DNA of 64,000 nt from Verrucomicrobiia bacterium (GTDB taxonomy: Bacteria; Verrucomicrobiota; Verrucomicrobiia; Verrucomicrobiales; DEV007), in the NCBI GenBank assembly GCA_030427505.1, contig JAUICH010000017.1:62001-126000 (forward strand), read 5' to 3'. The notes below the pieces were generated by a model. The model saw only the letters and a list, made by a program, of their open reading frames with translations. It made no database searches and had not been told where the DNA came from. Below, one piece after another: positions 55,844 to 64,000 of the stretch (position 1 is the stretch's first letter; each line of letters opens with the position of its first letter). The position numbers and the translations under genes are program-made.

Positions 55844-57379
55844 ATGAATCCAGTCTATGCTCAGATGACCCGGAACGTTCCGGATTTTTTCCGGGGACGC
55901 GATTTATACGCAGGTTTCCGCCCCCTCCAGGAAACGGACGGCCCGCGTTTTCGGGGCCGGGAGGAACTCTCCAGCCAACTCGCCAATTTCTTCTGCAATA
56001 GCCGTGGCGGCAGCAGCCGGGTGGTGCTGGTTCACGGGCCAAGTGGGGCTGGAAAGACCTCGCTAATCCAGGCGGGAATGTTGCCAATCCTCAAGCAGGA
56101 CCTTGACCGGCAGATCGACTGCATTCGCGTCACCCCCGGAACGCCGAAGAAATTCGGCGAGCTGTTTCAATCCACCGCCAAGTTGTTTGTGGACTTGCTG
56201 ATTTCCAAGACCCCTTTCGTGGCCGGAATTTCGAACGACAAGCTCCGCGCCCAGCTTCAGATGGTGCTGGAGAACGCTCCCGTGGAGGCCGCCGACACCA
56301 TGGCGGCGCTCTACCGGAATGGGGCCGGCGCGGGTTCCAAATGTGTGATCTTCTTCGATCAATTCGAGGCAATCTTTCCGGAGTACGGCCTCACGGGGAA
56401 GAAGTCCCAGAAAGTCTCCGAGAAGCTTCAACAGGCGTTCGAGCTCTTCGAACAACTGGCCCTGACCAATGTCTTTCCCATCATTGTTGGGGTCAGGGAC
56501 GGAGCCTATCAATACATCAAAGACAGCCTGGAGAGTTATCTGGAAAGCCCAGTGTTCGCGGAGGTGGAAGCGGACCATGTCGACTCCGCGGAGATCGAGT
56601 CGATCGTTCAAAGCTTTACCTTTGGCCTGGCCCACGACAGCGACGGTGCCCTGGAAGTTCAGCCCCAGCTGGAAGCCGAGGTGATTGCCGAACTGCGCGA
56701 AGCCCCCCAGCTTCTTCCTTTCACGATTTTCTCTTTTCAAAAGGTAGCCGACGAACAAGCCGGCGTAGGCACGCTTTCCCTGACCCACTTCCAGAACATG
56801 GGGGGTTTTGGGTTCTGTCTGGCCACCCAGGCCCAGGCGGTATTCCAAAAGGTCAGCAACGATGCGAGGGGCACCTTTCACACCCTGATGGCCGCGCTGC
56901 ATCCCGTGGATCCGAAGCAGCCGGAAACGCGTCTCGAAGGTAACCACCCTTCCTCACCCTGCCGCATCCTTAAAGACGATCCGCCTTTGATCGAATTGGT
57001 TTCGGCCCTGATCGACGCCCGGCTGTTTGAAATTTACCAACCTAAAGACGGGAAGAACTCCGCCCGGATCCGACCCATTCACCCCATGTTGTTCCAGCAC
57101 TGGGAACTGGCCGCGGTCTGGCTGGACAACGACCTCCGGCTCAGAGCCGGAGCGCTGAGATTTGAAGACAAAAGAGCCCGGTGGGAAGAAGGAGACCGCT
57201 CCCCCGTTCTTCTCGAACACGCCACGGCGAATCTGGATGAAGCCGCGGAACTGGTCAGCTATCACGAAACCCGTCCTTTCCTCAAAGAGGACCTAGCCAC
57301 CTATCTTCGCATTTCGCTGGAACTGGACTCCAGCCGCTCCAAGCGGGGGTTCTTTAAAAAGTCTTCGTCGTTCCGTTAG
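55844..57379 (+). CDS. nSTAND1-like P-loop ATPase
   Basis: 511-residue STAND-class NTPase. The N-terminal RDLYAGFRPLQETDGPRFRG (19-38) and the Walker A GPSGAGKTSLIQAGMLP (65-81) match the nSTAND1 group, and Walker B is VIFFDQFEAIFP (168-179). A sensor-like arginine segment is PIIVGVRDGAYQYI. Typical nSTAND1 proteins continue into WD40 or TPR repeats; here a winged-helix-like region (about 360-480) ends the protein and no sensor repeats follow. The start is set at the ATG at 55844 instead of a TTG at 55829. Roles in signalling or phage defence are known for STAND proteins, but no partner gene is adjacent. Confidence 0.75.
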   Translation: MNPVYAQMTRNVPDFFRGRDLYAGFRPLQETDGPRFRGREELSSQLANFFCNSRGGSSRVVLVHGPSGAGKTSLIQAGMLPILKQDLDRQIDCIRVTPGTPKKFGELFQSTAKLFVDLLISKTPFVAGISNDKLRAQLQMVLENAPVEAADTMAALYRNGAGAGSKCVIFFDQFEAIFPEYGLTGKKSQKVSEKLQQAFELFEQLALTNVFPIIVGVRDGAYQYIKDSLESYLESPVFAEVEADHVDSAEIESIVQSFTFGLAHDSDGALEVQPQLEAEVIAELREAPQLLPFTIFSFQKVADEQAGVGTLSLTHFQNMGGFGFCLATQAQAVFQKVSNDARGTFHTLMAALHPVDPKQPETRLEGNHPSSPCRILKDDPPLIELVSALIDARLFEIYQPKDGKNSARIRPIHPMLFQHWELAAVWLDNDLRLRAGALRFEDKRARWEEGDRSPVLLEHATANLDEAAELVSYHETRPFLKEDLATYLRISLELDSSRSKRGFFKKSSSFR

Positions 57380-57773
57380 AGGGAGAAACGACTTCAAGGC
57401 CCTTCGGGCTCACGGCTCGCGGTAGCGCCGCCCGCCGGGCACCATTCGCGAGACAACCGGTCTTCCCTGCCGGGGACAGTTCCCGATATACCGGTACGAA
57501 AAAACTCCCCCAGCATTACGCTGGGGGAGTTTCCACCGTCCTTCTAAAGCAGAGAAACCGAGAAGGCTATCGCCTGTCACCATCCAGCTATCTCACACAA
57601 CAACAACCAAGGAATGAGAATCGCTGAACAGTGCCTTCCGGCTCTCGTGTTAAAAATGTATCGAAAACGTAGGCGCTTGTCGATTATTTTTATCAAAAGA
57701 TACAGTCATTTATGGAATTTTTCTCAGCTCTGCGAATATGGGCGCTGATTTCCGCTGATCCCCTCCTCTCTCC
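57380..57773. other. 394-base gap with one strong terminator
   Basis: No coding frame is supported. It contains short GC-rich hairpins (GCCCTTCGGGC near 57401) and one strong terminator (57502-57532, listed separately). From about 57640 to 57720 it is AT-rich (GATTATTTTTATC) and could hold the promoter of the next gene, though no clear -35/-10 pair is assigned. Confidence 0.5.
57502..57532 (+). terminator. Strong bidirectional-looking terminator
   Basis: A 13-bp stem (57502-57514 with 57520-57532; arm AAACTCCCCCAGC) and the 5-base loop ATTAC. A-run on one side and a TTT end on the other. It closes the ATPase transcript and could act in either direction. Confidence 0.85.
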
Positions 57774-59348
57774 ATGCCTGTAGCGGCCTCTTCCAGCTAT
57801 TGGTTCGCCCGGTTCCTGATTCTGAGGTTCCTGGGTTTCGTCTATCTCATGGCGTTCCTGAGCCTGACCCAGCACGTTCTCCCGCTGATGGGAGCAGATG
57901 GGCTGTTACCCGTTGGTCAGACCCTGGCGACCGTGTCTCAGTCCCAGGGTGGGCAGGTGGAAGGTTTCCTGAGATTGCCCTCTCTTTTCTGGTTTTGGCA
58001 GGCAGATGGAGTCCTGCTCGCGGGTGCCTGGATTGGCGTGGCCCTCTCCATGTTGGTCGTGGCCGGACGGGCCAACGTGGTGGTACTGGTCTGCCTGTGG
58101 GTTCTCTACATGTCATACATTCACGCGGGCAATCTGTTCTTCGGCTATGGCTGGGAGATCCAGACGCTGGAAACGACCTTCCTGGCCTGCTTCCTGGTCC
58201 CCTTGTGGCGCTGGCGGATGTTTCCCAAAGGGCGGCCGCCATCACGGATCGTCATTTGGCTGTTCCGGTGGCTGCTGTTTCGCATCATGCTGGGCGCGGG
58301 TTTGATCAAACTGCGGGGGGACAGTTCCTGGCAGGATTTGACGGCGCTGTTCTACCACTTTGAAACCCAGCCCATTCCCAATGCCATCAGCTGGTATCTC
58401 CATCACCTGCCCCACTGGGCCTTGAAGCTGGGGGTGCTCTTCAATCACTTGGTGGAGCTTGTCCTGCCCTGGTTCCTCCTGATCCTGGCGGAACTTCCGC
58501 GCTTGCCCAGGGACATCCGCACGGTGCTCCGGCTTTCCATCCGCCTCGCCGGGGCGCTCATGCTGATCTTTCAGGTCTTCCTGATTGTCAGCGGGAATCT
58601 CTCCTTTCTTAACTGGCTCACCCTCATCCCCTGTCTGGCCTGTTTTGACGACCGGTTCCTGATCCGCTTCACTCCCAGGTTTCTGATTCGGAAATGGTCG
58701 CGAGCCCGGCACACCCCCCAAACACGGCTCCAGAAACGTCTCCTGCTTGTCGTTTCCCTTGGCGTGCTGGTTCTGGTAAGCATTCTGAGCATTCAACCCG
58801 TGGCCAACATGGCCGCCATGGGCGGACGGCGTCAGATCATGAACACCTCTTTCAATTCGCTGCACCTGGTGAATACCTATGGGGCCTTTGGCACCGTGGG
58901 GACGCAGCGTTACGAGATCGTGATCGAGGGCACCTCCGATCCTAACCCGGGGCCAGACACGATTTGGAAAGAATACGAGTTCCCCGGAAAACCCACCGCC
59001 GTGGATCGGCGTCCGCCGTTCACCGCGCCCTATCACTACCGCATCGACTGGCAAATCTGGTTCGCCGCCATGAGCCGGTACGAACGCGAAGGTTGGCTCG
59101 TGCACTACGTTTACAAACTGCTCCAGAACGACCCGGGCGCGCTTTCGCTGCTGAAAGAAAATCCCTTTCCTGACACACCACCCAAATACATCCGCGCCAT
59201 TCTGTATGAATACCGTTTCACCACTCCCGAGGAAAAACGGGAAACCGGCGACTGGTGGGTGAGAAAACCGCTCGGTCCCTGGATGCCCACGCTGTCCGTG
59301 GATAACCCCAGTCTGCAGCGCGCCTTTGGGCCACCCAAGCCTAACTAA
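57774..59348 (+). CDS. Lipase maturation factor family protein
   Basis: 524-residue integral membrane protein of the LMF1/LMF2 family. About ten hydrophobic segments include FLGFVYLMAFLSLTQHVLP, then GLLPV, FFGYGWEIQTLETTFLACFL, the FRIMLGAGLIKLRGDSSWQD signature and FYHFETQPIPNAISWYLHHL with conserved HxE-like residues. The C-terminal domain (LHLVNTYGAFGTVGTQRYEI to WFAAMSRYEREGW) is the LMF soluble module. In animals the family helps fold secreted lipases; bacterial members are common in this group and unstudied. It converges tail to tail with the glycosyltransferase, overlapping by four bases. Confidence 0.92.
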   Translation: MPVAASSSYWFARFLILRFLGFVYLMAFLSLTQHVLPLMGADGLLPVGQTLATVSQSQGGQVEGFLRLPSLFWFWQADGVLLAGAWIGVALSMLVVAGRANVVVLVCLWVLYMSYIHAGNLFFGYGWEIQTLETTFLACFLVPLWRWRMFPKGRPPSRIVIWLFRWLLFRIMLGAGLIKLRGDSSWQDLTALFYHFETQPIPNAISWYLHHLPHWALKLGVLFNHLVELVLPWFLLILAELPRLPRDIRTVLRLSIRLAGALMLIFQVFLIVSGNLSFLNWLTLIPCLACFDDRFLIRFTPRFLIRKWSRARHTPQTRLQKRLLLVVSLGVLVLVSILSIQPVANMAAMGGRRQIMNTSFNSLHLVNTYGAFGTVGTQRYEIVIEGTSDPNPGPDTIWKEYEFPGKPTAVDRRPPFTAPYHYRIDWQIWFAAMSRYEREGWLVHYVYKLLQNDPGALSLLKENPFPDTPPKYIRAILYEYRFTTPEEKRETGDWWVRKPLGPWMPTLSVDNPSLQRAFGPPKPN

Positions 59349-60682
59349 CTGAGAAACTTTGCAAAGACTTCTTCAGTAGTCTCTGCCATGGCGTCCTTAT
59401 GCCGGTGCGTCACCACGTAGTCCCGGCCGTTTTCGCCCAGATCGCGGCGCAGCGCGAAGTCCCCGGCCAGGCGCATCCACTGCTGAGCCAGTGCTTCGGC
59501 ATCTCCCTTTGGAAACAACAAACCACCGCCGCTTCTCTCCACCAGTTCCGGAAAACCGGAGTGGTCCGGCTTCACGATGGGGATGCCCGAAGCCATGGCT
59601 TCCAGGGCATAGATCCCTTTCGGTTCCGAGAAATTCGCCGGCACGGTGAAAATGTCGACTTCCTTGAAGAAAGCGAGCTTCCCGCTGAAGTCGGGCGATC
59701 CCACATATTCGAAATCATCCTCCAGTCCCGCCGCCCGCAGCTTATCCAACTGAGCCTCATAGAAGTCCCGGTCTTTGGCTGGCAGCCAGCCGCCGGCTTT
59801 CAAACGGATACCGGCCCCCTCGGGTTTCTTCTTCAGTTGGATGAAGGCATCCACCAGCACATCAAACCCCTTCTCCGGACAGACCCTGGCAAAGTACCCG
59901 ATCAAGGTCTTGTCGGGCGCTTCCCTAACCTGATGAATCTTCCACACTTCATCAAACGCCGCCGTGTCGATCCCCAGGCTGGTGAAGTGAAATTTCTCCG
60001 GTGGGATGTCTAACAGATCCCCCATTTTCTGGGCATAGAACTGGTTGAAGGTGATAAAGCCATCGATCCCGGCGGCCAGCCGCTTCATCTCTCCCAGCAC
60101 CTCGGTACGGTAGGGTTCCGCCAGGTCTTCAATGAACAGATCGTCGCCCTGGAGCGTCACCAGGATGGGCACGTTCAGTTCCCGCTTCAAGGCCGGCGCT
60201 GAACCGCCGACGAGCAAGTTGGTCAGGCAGACCAGGTCCGGCCGGGATTCTTCCTTCAGCCATTTTACCAGATTCCGAACTTCCTTCCGCTGAAAGCCGG
60301 ACTCGCCCCGGACCATGGACAGAGTCAACTCGCCCAGTTCCTTTGGATCGACTTTCACCGCCTTGACGGTCAGCCGCCGGATGACGGAGGGGTGATCCAG
60401 CCAACGGTCGAGGAAGGCGGGCAGGTGCCGGAACAGCGGAATGCGCTGCTGGAGAAAGACGTTGATCCCCCCGAAGAACACGCGGTCCACGCTCATGTCG
60501 GCATCGTCCGTCCGGATGGGCGTGTAGAGCGGCACGAGTTCCACGTCCAGGCCACGCCGGATTAGGGAGGAAACGAGGGCATTGTCCCGCATGCAGCTGC
60601 CGCAGTACATGCCCGCGGCGCCGGCGGTCAGGTAAACCACTTTCTTGCCTTTCAGCCGCTGCTTTACTTCGTTCTCTTCCAT
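59345..60682 (-). CDS. Glycosyltransferase family 4-like protein
   Basis: 445-residue GT-B glycosyltransferase. The N-terminal domain begins KKVVYLTAGAAGMYCGSCMR, with the unusual Cys pair CGSC. The C-terminal nucleotide-sugar domain has GYFARVCPEKGFDVLVDAFI, TVPANFSEPKGIYALEAMAS and GIPIVKPDHSGFPELVERSG, where the two Glu residues of the E-x7-E motif lie. Targets of LPS, exopolysaccharide or glycolipid type are possible. I start at 60682; the long frame adds 21 residues that overlap the upstream membrane gene. Confidence 0.88.
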   Translation of the reverse strand: MEENEVKQRLKGKKVVYLTAGAAGMYCGSCMRDNALVSSLIRRGLDVELVPLYTPIRTDDADMSVDRVFFGGINVFLQQRIPLFRHLPAFLDRWLDHPSVIRRLTVKAVKVDPKELGELTLSMVRGESGFQRKEVRNLVKWLKEESRPDLVCLTNLLVGGSAPALKRELNVPILVTLQGDDLFIEDLAEPYRTEVLGEMKRLAAGIDGFITFNQFYAQKMGDLLDIPPEKFHFTSLGIDTAAFDEVWKIHQVREAPDKTLIGYFARVCPEKGFDVLVDAFIQLKKKPEGAGIRLKAGGWLPAKDRDFYEAQLDKLRAAGLEDDFEYVGSPDFSGKLAFFKEVDIFTVPANFSEPKGIYALEAMASGIPIVKPDHSGFPELVERSGGGLLFPKGDAEALAQQWMRLAGDFALRRDLGENGRDYVVTHRHKDAMAETTEEVFAKFLS

Positions 60683-60701
60683 GTCCGTGCCGTGAAAAGC
60701 G

Positions 60702-61196
60702 TTACGATCCCGGCCAAAGCCAGGCAACCGAAAACGGCTCTCCATACCAGCGCACCGCGCCCTGGCCGAAGACCACGGTTCCGTTCAACACCATGAAGGC
60801 CATGAACCCATGCGCGATGCGATGTCCCCAACCCGAGCGCCAGGAGGCCACCGGACGGACGTCTCTCCTCAGCCGCCACCAAACCAGGAAATCACCCAGC
60901 CAAACGAGGCCAAAGGCGTAGTTCCACCACAACCCCATTCCGCTGCGCCAACCGGTCACTTCGTGGGTTTGACGGGCGGTTTCTTCATAAGCAACGGCCT
61001 GGCTCCAGCCGTAGAAAACGCCATAGGCCAGAATCACGTGCGCCAGGAACAAGATCAGTCCAGCACTCCAAAGGCCAAACGCTAGACTTTCCCCGCCAGG
61101 CCACGCGCCTCGCCCAAACCACCACCACCCGGCGCCCACGGCCCAACCGGCCACGGCCAGCCAGATGGTGGCTCTGACCAAAATCTCACCCATCAT
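60702..61196 (-). CDS. Hypothetical membrane protein, four helices
   Basis: 164-residue Trp-rich protein with four hydrophobic segments (about 8-27, 38-58, 91-106 and 131-150). Conserved-looking His and Trp residues are spread between helices (RIAHGFMAFMVLNGTVVFG), as in small heme- or metal-binding membrane proteins, but no family is recognised. It is 19 bases upstream of the glycosyltransferase start and presumably in one transcript with it. Confidence 0.65.
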   Translation of the reverse strand: MMGEILVRATIWLAVAGWAVGAGWWWFGRGAWPGGESLAFGLWSAGLILFLAHVILAYGVFYGWSQAVAYEETARQTHEVTGWRSGMGLWWNYAFGLVWLGDFLVWWRLRRDVRPVASWRSGWGHRIAHGFMAFMVLNGTVVFGQGAVRWYGEPFSVAWLWPGS

Positions 61197-61316
61197 GTCT
61201 CCTCATAGGGTCGTCTGGGCTTCGATGGCCTTACCTTGTCTTTAACCACACTTCACATTGACACAATGGTTCCGGCTTTGCTTCTCAAAGAGTCTCTCAG
61301 GATCGCAAAGCCCACG

Positions 61317-61400
61317 GGGACGCGCAGCGTCCTTGGACTGCGGTGATCTGAATCACCGCTTTGGGGCCGGAGCCGGAGGCGCGGCGGGGCGGGGCGGGAG
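61317..61400 (+). repeat. Two-hairpin structured repeat, copy A
   Basis: Hairpin one: GGACGC-GCA-GCGTCC (61318-61332). Spacer TTGGACT. Hairpin two: GCGGTGAT-CTGA-ATCACCGC (61340-61359). Then CTTTGGGG and a GC-rich tail with AGCCGGAGGCGCGGCGGGG. It matches copy B, read on the other strand, in layout and in most bases. Confidence 0.85.
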
Positions 61401-61545
61401 TGTTATACGCGGTCCGGACAAACCTTCCTCCCGCTCCCAAAGACTTTTGGCGATTTTCATGTATGGCCTTTAAGCCAAGGCGTGTGAGACAAAGTCTCTT
61501 GGCGAACAGAGTAGAGAACCACCGACAGATCAGAGAAAGGGGACG

Positions 61546-61628
61546 CCCCCTACCCCCCACCACGCCTCCGGCTGCCTGCCACAAAGCGCCGATTCTGATC
61601 GGCGCACTCCAAGGAAGCTGCGCTTCCC
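61546..61628 (-). repeat. Two-hairpin structured repeat, copy B
   Basis: Read on the minus strand: GGAAGC-GCA-GCTTCC, spacer TTGGAGT, GCGCCGAT-CAGA-ATCGGCGC, then CTTTGTGG and a tail with AGCCGGAGGCGTGGTGGGG. Compared with copy A, stem one differs at one pair and stem two at two pairs, and all three changes keep pairing. Confidence 0.85.
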
Positions 61629-61733
61629 CGGGCGGTGAAAGGAATTGGGATAGGCTTAGGAAGGGCGAAAGCGCTTTAATCTTTCTTGGTGACCCGTGGA
61701 AAAAATTAGGACCGCCGCCGCCCCTCTTTCCCT

Positions 61734-63662
61734 TCAGACCCGGCGCCCAAATTTCCGTTCCAGTTCCTGGTAGCTGATCTGGATAAGGGTCGGCCGCCCA
61801 TGGGGGCAGCAGTAGGGCATTTCACACTTCAAGAGGTCTTCCAGGAGCTTGTTCAGCTCCGGGGCCTGGAGCCGGTCGTTGGCTTTCACGGCGTGCCGGC
61901 ACACGGTGGTGGCCACCATGTCTTCCCCCAGGCGCATCCGGGACATCCGGCGGCTGGTCTTTTTCAGTTCCTCGATCACCGCCTCCATGAACTCCAGCGG
62001 ATCATCGGTCTTAAAGAAGGTGGGCAGGCTGTCGATTTTCAGCGTGTTCGCGCCGAAGGGTTCGGCGCCGATACCCAGCTTCTGGAGGACTTCCAGGTTT
62101 TGTCCGATGAGGTCGAAGTCCTTTGGCGGCAGTTCCACCGTCAACGGCATGAGCAGCTTTTGAGTAGGCACCCCCTCCCCCTCCATGCGGTGGCGCATTT
62201 CTTCAAACAGGACGCGCTCGTGCGCGGCGTGTTGATCCATCAGGACCAGCCCCTCGTGGCTTTCCAGGAGCACATAGAGTTTTCCCAGCACGCCGAGCAG
62301 GCGAAAATCCCCGGGCTTGGGCGCGCCACCGCCCGGCGTTTGGGCGGGCGAAGCCGTTTCGGAAGCGTGCTCCGGAAAATCAGCCGAACTGGGGAAATCC
62401 TCTTCTGCTTCGGCCGTTGCTTCTCCAGCGTCCGCCGTCTCGCTTTCCGCCCTTTGGGGCTTGTCCGGCGGGTTAAACGCCGCCCAATCCTGCCTCAGCG
62501 ACCGCTGCTCCCGGGGCTCGATCAGTTCCGGCTGCGAACCGGCGCTCGCGGCGGTTGGTTCTTGGGGCCGAACCTCCGGACTGGTTTCCGTGGCGCGGGC
62601 TGGTGGTTCAAATTCACGATAGCGCTGGGAAGGCGGGAAAACCGTCTCGCGGCTTTGGAGCGGGCTCTGCCCCCGGTCGGCCAGCGTGGCCTGAATGGCC
62701 TCGATGACGGCATCGCGCACGCCGTTGCCATCGTGGAAGCGGACCTCTTTCTTGGCGGGGTGCACGTTCACATCCACCCCGCCCGGATCCATCTCCAGGA
62801 AAAGGAACGTCACGGGGTACTGCCCTTTCATGAGCGCGGTATGGTAGCCCTCCCGCAGGGCGTAGTTCAGCACCGGGCTGTCCACCGGACGCCCGTTCAG
62901 AAAGACAAGCTGCTGCTGCCTTCCCGACCGGCCCATGCCAGGAGGCCCGATGAAGCCACTAACCTCCAGCGGACCGTAGCGCCCGGCCTTTACCGCCAGG
63001 AGCCGTCCTGCCAGGTCCATCCCGACCAGACCGCCGATGCGCTCCCGCAGATCCTTGGTGGGCGGCAGTTGGAAAATGGTCTTTTCACCCCGCACCAGCG
63101 CAAAACGGATCTCCGGATGCGCGATGGCCTGGAGCCGCACCTGTTGTTCCAGGTGGCTGAACTCGGTATTTTCCGTGCGGAGGAATTTTCGGCGCGCGGG
63201 TATGTTGAAAAAGAGGGAGCGAATTTCCACCTGCGTTCCCGGCGGCTCGCCGCTGTCGAGAACGGAGATCATCTTTCCGCCATTGATCAGGATTTCCGTG
63301 CCGCTCAGGGCCGCTGGTTCCCGGGTGGTGAGGCGGAATTTTGAAACGCTGGCAATGCTGGGGAGCGCTTCTCCCCGGAAGCCCAGGGTACCGATGGCGG
63401 CGAGGTCTTCTTTCGTCCGGATTTTGCTGGTGGCGTGCCGCTCCACGCACATCAGGGCGTCGTCCCGGTTCATCCCTCCGCCGTCATCGATGACCCGAAT
63501 GAGGGCGATGCCGCCCCGCTGTACCTGGATCTCGATGCTGCGCGCTCCGGCGTCGATGCTGTTTTCGACCAATTCCTTGACCACGGAGGCCGGGCGTTCC
63601 ACCACTTCTCCCGCAGCCACTTGGCTGGCGAGCGCATCCGGTAAGAGACGTATTTTACCCAT
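61734..63662 (-). CDS. mutL: DNA mismatch repair protein MutL (endonuclease type)
   Basis: 642-residue MutL. The GHKL ATPase has EVVERPASVVKELVENSIDA, the VIDDGGGMNRDD and TLGFRGEALPSIASVS motifs. A Pro/Ala/Glu-rich linker (about 345-440) joins it to the C-terminal dimerisation domain, which has the metal-binding nicking motif DQHAAHERVLFEE and the terminal CPHGRPT. These mark it as the endonuclease form found in most bacteria without MutH-dependent repair. It is divergent from the iron-sulfur gene, with 86 bases between starts. Confidence 0.96.
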   Translation of the reverse strand: MGKIRLLPDALASQVAAGEVVERPASVVKELVENSIDAGARSIEIQVQRGGIALIRVIDDGGGMNRDDALMCVERHATSKIRTKEDLAAIGTLGFRGEALPSIASVSKFRLTTREPAALSGTEILINGGKMISVLDSGEPPGTQVEIRSLFFNIPARRKFLRTENTEFSHLEQQVRLQAIAHPEIRFALVRGEKTIFQLPPTKDLRERIGGLVGMDLAGRLLAVKAGRYGPLEVSGFIGPPGMGRSGRQQQLVFLNGRPVDSPVLNYALREGYHTALMKGQYPVTFLFLEMDPGGVDVNVHPAKKEVRFHDGNGVRDAVIEAIQATLADRGQSPLQSRETVFPPSQRYREFEPPARATETSPEVRPQEPTAASAGSQPELIEPREQRSLRQDWAAFNPPDKPQRAESETADAGEATAEAEEDFPSSADFPEHASETASPAQTPGGGAPKPGDFRLLGVLGKLYVLLESHEGLVLMDQHAAHERVLFEEMRHRMEGEGVPTQKLLMPLTVELPPKDFDLIGQNLEVLQKLGIGAEPFGANTLKIDSLPTFFKTDDPLEFMEAVIEELKKTSRRMSRMRLGEDMVATTVCRHAVKANDRLQAPELNKLLEDLLKCEMPYCCPHGRPTLIQISYQELERKFGRRV

Positions 63663-63748
63663 GAAACCGCGGAACCTTCGCGATCAGCGAATCCCGGAAC
63701 GCGCGGCGTCCATTGACCGCACCGGGAAGCCTGATAGATTAATAAGGA

Positions 63749-64000
63749 ATGATTAAGGTAACGGAGAACGCCGTCAAACACCTTCGCGAACTCCTTGAGG
63801 AACGCGACTACTCCCCCGCCGAAAAGGGGTTGCGCCTCTTTGTGTCAAAGGGTGGCTGCGCCGGCTATTCATACTCCATGAAAATCGCGGAACCCACTGA
63901 TTCTGATGAGATTGTGGAAAGCGGCGGCGTGCGGGTCTTCGTGGACCGGGAGAGTCTGCCCTACCTGCGGGGCTGCGAGGTCGATTACGAGGACTCGCTG
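63749..64000 (+). CDS. Iron-sulfur cluster carrier, IscA/ErpA family (partial)
   Basis: The first 84 codons of an A-type Fe-S carrier, cut by the window end. MIKVTENAVKHLRELLEE opens the fold, LRLFVSKGGCAGYSYSM holds the first of three cluster-binding cysteines (Cys37), and LRGCEVDYEDSL leads toward the region where the CxC pair would follow. It would deliver clusters to client proteins in the cytoplasm. Whether it is ErpA, IscA or a HesB-like form cannot be said from this part. A GGA string sits very close to the ATG. Confidence 0.9.
   Translation, partial: MIKVTENAVKHLRELLEERDYSPAEKGLRLFVSKGGCAGYSYSMKIAEPTDSDEIVESGGVRVFVDRESLPYLRGCEVDYEDSL

Larger units (their letters stand above)
61197..61733. 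other. 537-base non-coding gap filled by repeats
   Basis: No supported gene. It is dominated by two inverted copies of a structured repeat (61317-61400 and 61546-61628) and by related GC-rich sequence between them. Further short complementary stretches flank them (for example AAAGACTTTTGGCG near 61438 and AAAGTCTCTTGGCG near 61491). Confidence 0.6.

Noticed and set aside
61361-61777. 138-codon frame in the repeat-rich gap, and a 95-codon antisense one
   Set aside because: They translate the GC-rich repeats and run into mutL; the products are low complexity.

Overview
The window reads as a chromosomal segment of a GC-rich Gram-negative bacterium of the PVC superphylum, most likely Verrucomicrobiota. 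This rests on the gene mix, not on a marker gene: several secreted sulfatases with a PQQ-type beta-propeller, Tat-exported sugar isomerase and dioxygenase, a lipase-maturation-factor homologue, an LPS acyltransferase/heptosyltransferase fusion, an M60 metallopeptidase, a type III secretion chaperone, and two kinds of dispersed intergenic repeat. There is no rRNA, CRISPR array, intact insertion sequence or prophage.

Layout. 0.3-8.6 kb: purB with a small membrane protein, a Tat-exported TIM-barrel isomerase, recD2, secG with a very long Pro/Ala tail, and the acyltransferase-glycosyltransferase fusion. 8.6-15.5 kb: a minus-strand secreted catabolic block (lectin-like protein, three sulfatases, beta-propeller) carrying an inverted intergenic repeat. 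15.7-19.7 kb: a vapBC-like toxin-antitoxin pair, a VOC protein, and AEC and GntP transporters. 19.9-27.1 kb: a tight plus-strand cluster of transglutaminase-amidoligase (DUF2126), permuted ATP-grasp plus alpha-E, and a second transglutaminase, a predicted and biochemically undefined peptide-ligation system. 27.3-33.5 kb: a Kef-type antiporter, a helix-rich lipoprotein, TrkH-type K+ uptake and three unrecognised exported or membrane proteins.

33.7-40.6 kb: a complete eight-gene F1Fo ATP synthase operon on the minus strand (atpB-E-F-H-A-G-D-C), with a short delta subunit, an N-terminally extended c subunit, a 13-bp hairpin between atpE and atpF, and a textbook CRP-like site upstream of atpB. 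41.2-44.6 kb: a CesT-family type III chaperone, a 203-bp MITE-like element starting at its stop codon, a 637-aa predicted kinase-fold effector and an unknown small protein. tRNA-Val follows.

45.2-60.7 kb: an SGNH hydrolase, M60 peptidase, voltage-gated-type K+ channel, C39-like protein, a sialidase-like/HpaI-aldolase pair, a ceramidase-like protein, an intradiol dioxygenase, an nSTAND-type ATPase, a lipase maturation factor homologue and a group 4-like glycosyltransferase. 61.2-61.7 kb is non-coding and holds two inverted copies of a two-hairpin repeat whose stems differ by compensatory changes. mutL and the start of an IscA/ErpA-type gene close the window.

Most worth a second look: the chaperone-effector locus split by a MITE-like element, the covarying two-hairpin repeat, the amidoligase/ATP-grasp/transglutaminase cluster, and the regulatory features of the atp operon. 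Family names come from recognised motifs read by eye; no database search was possible.
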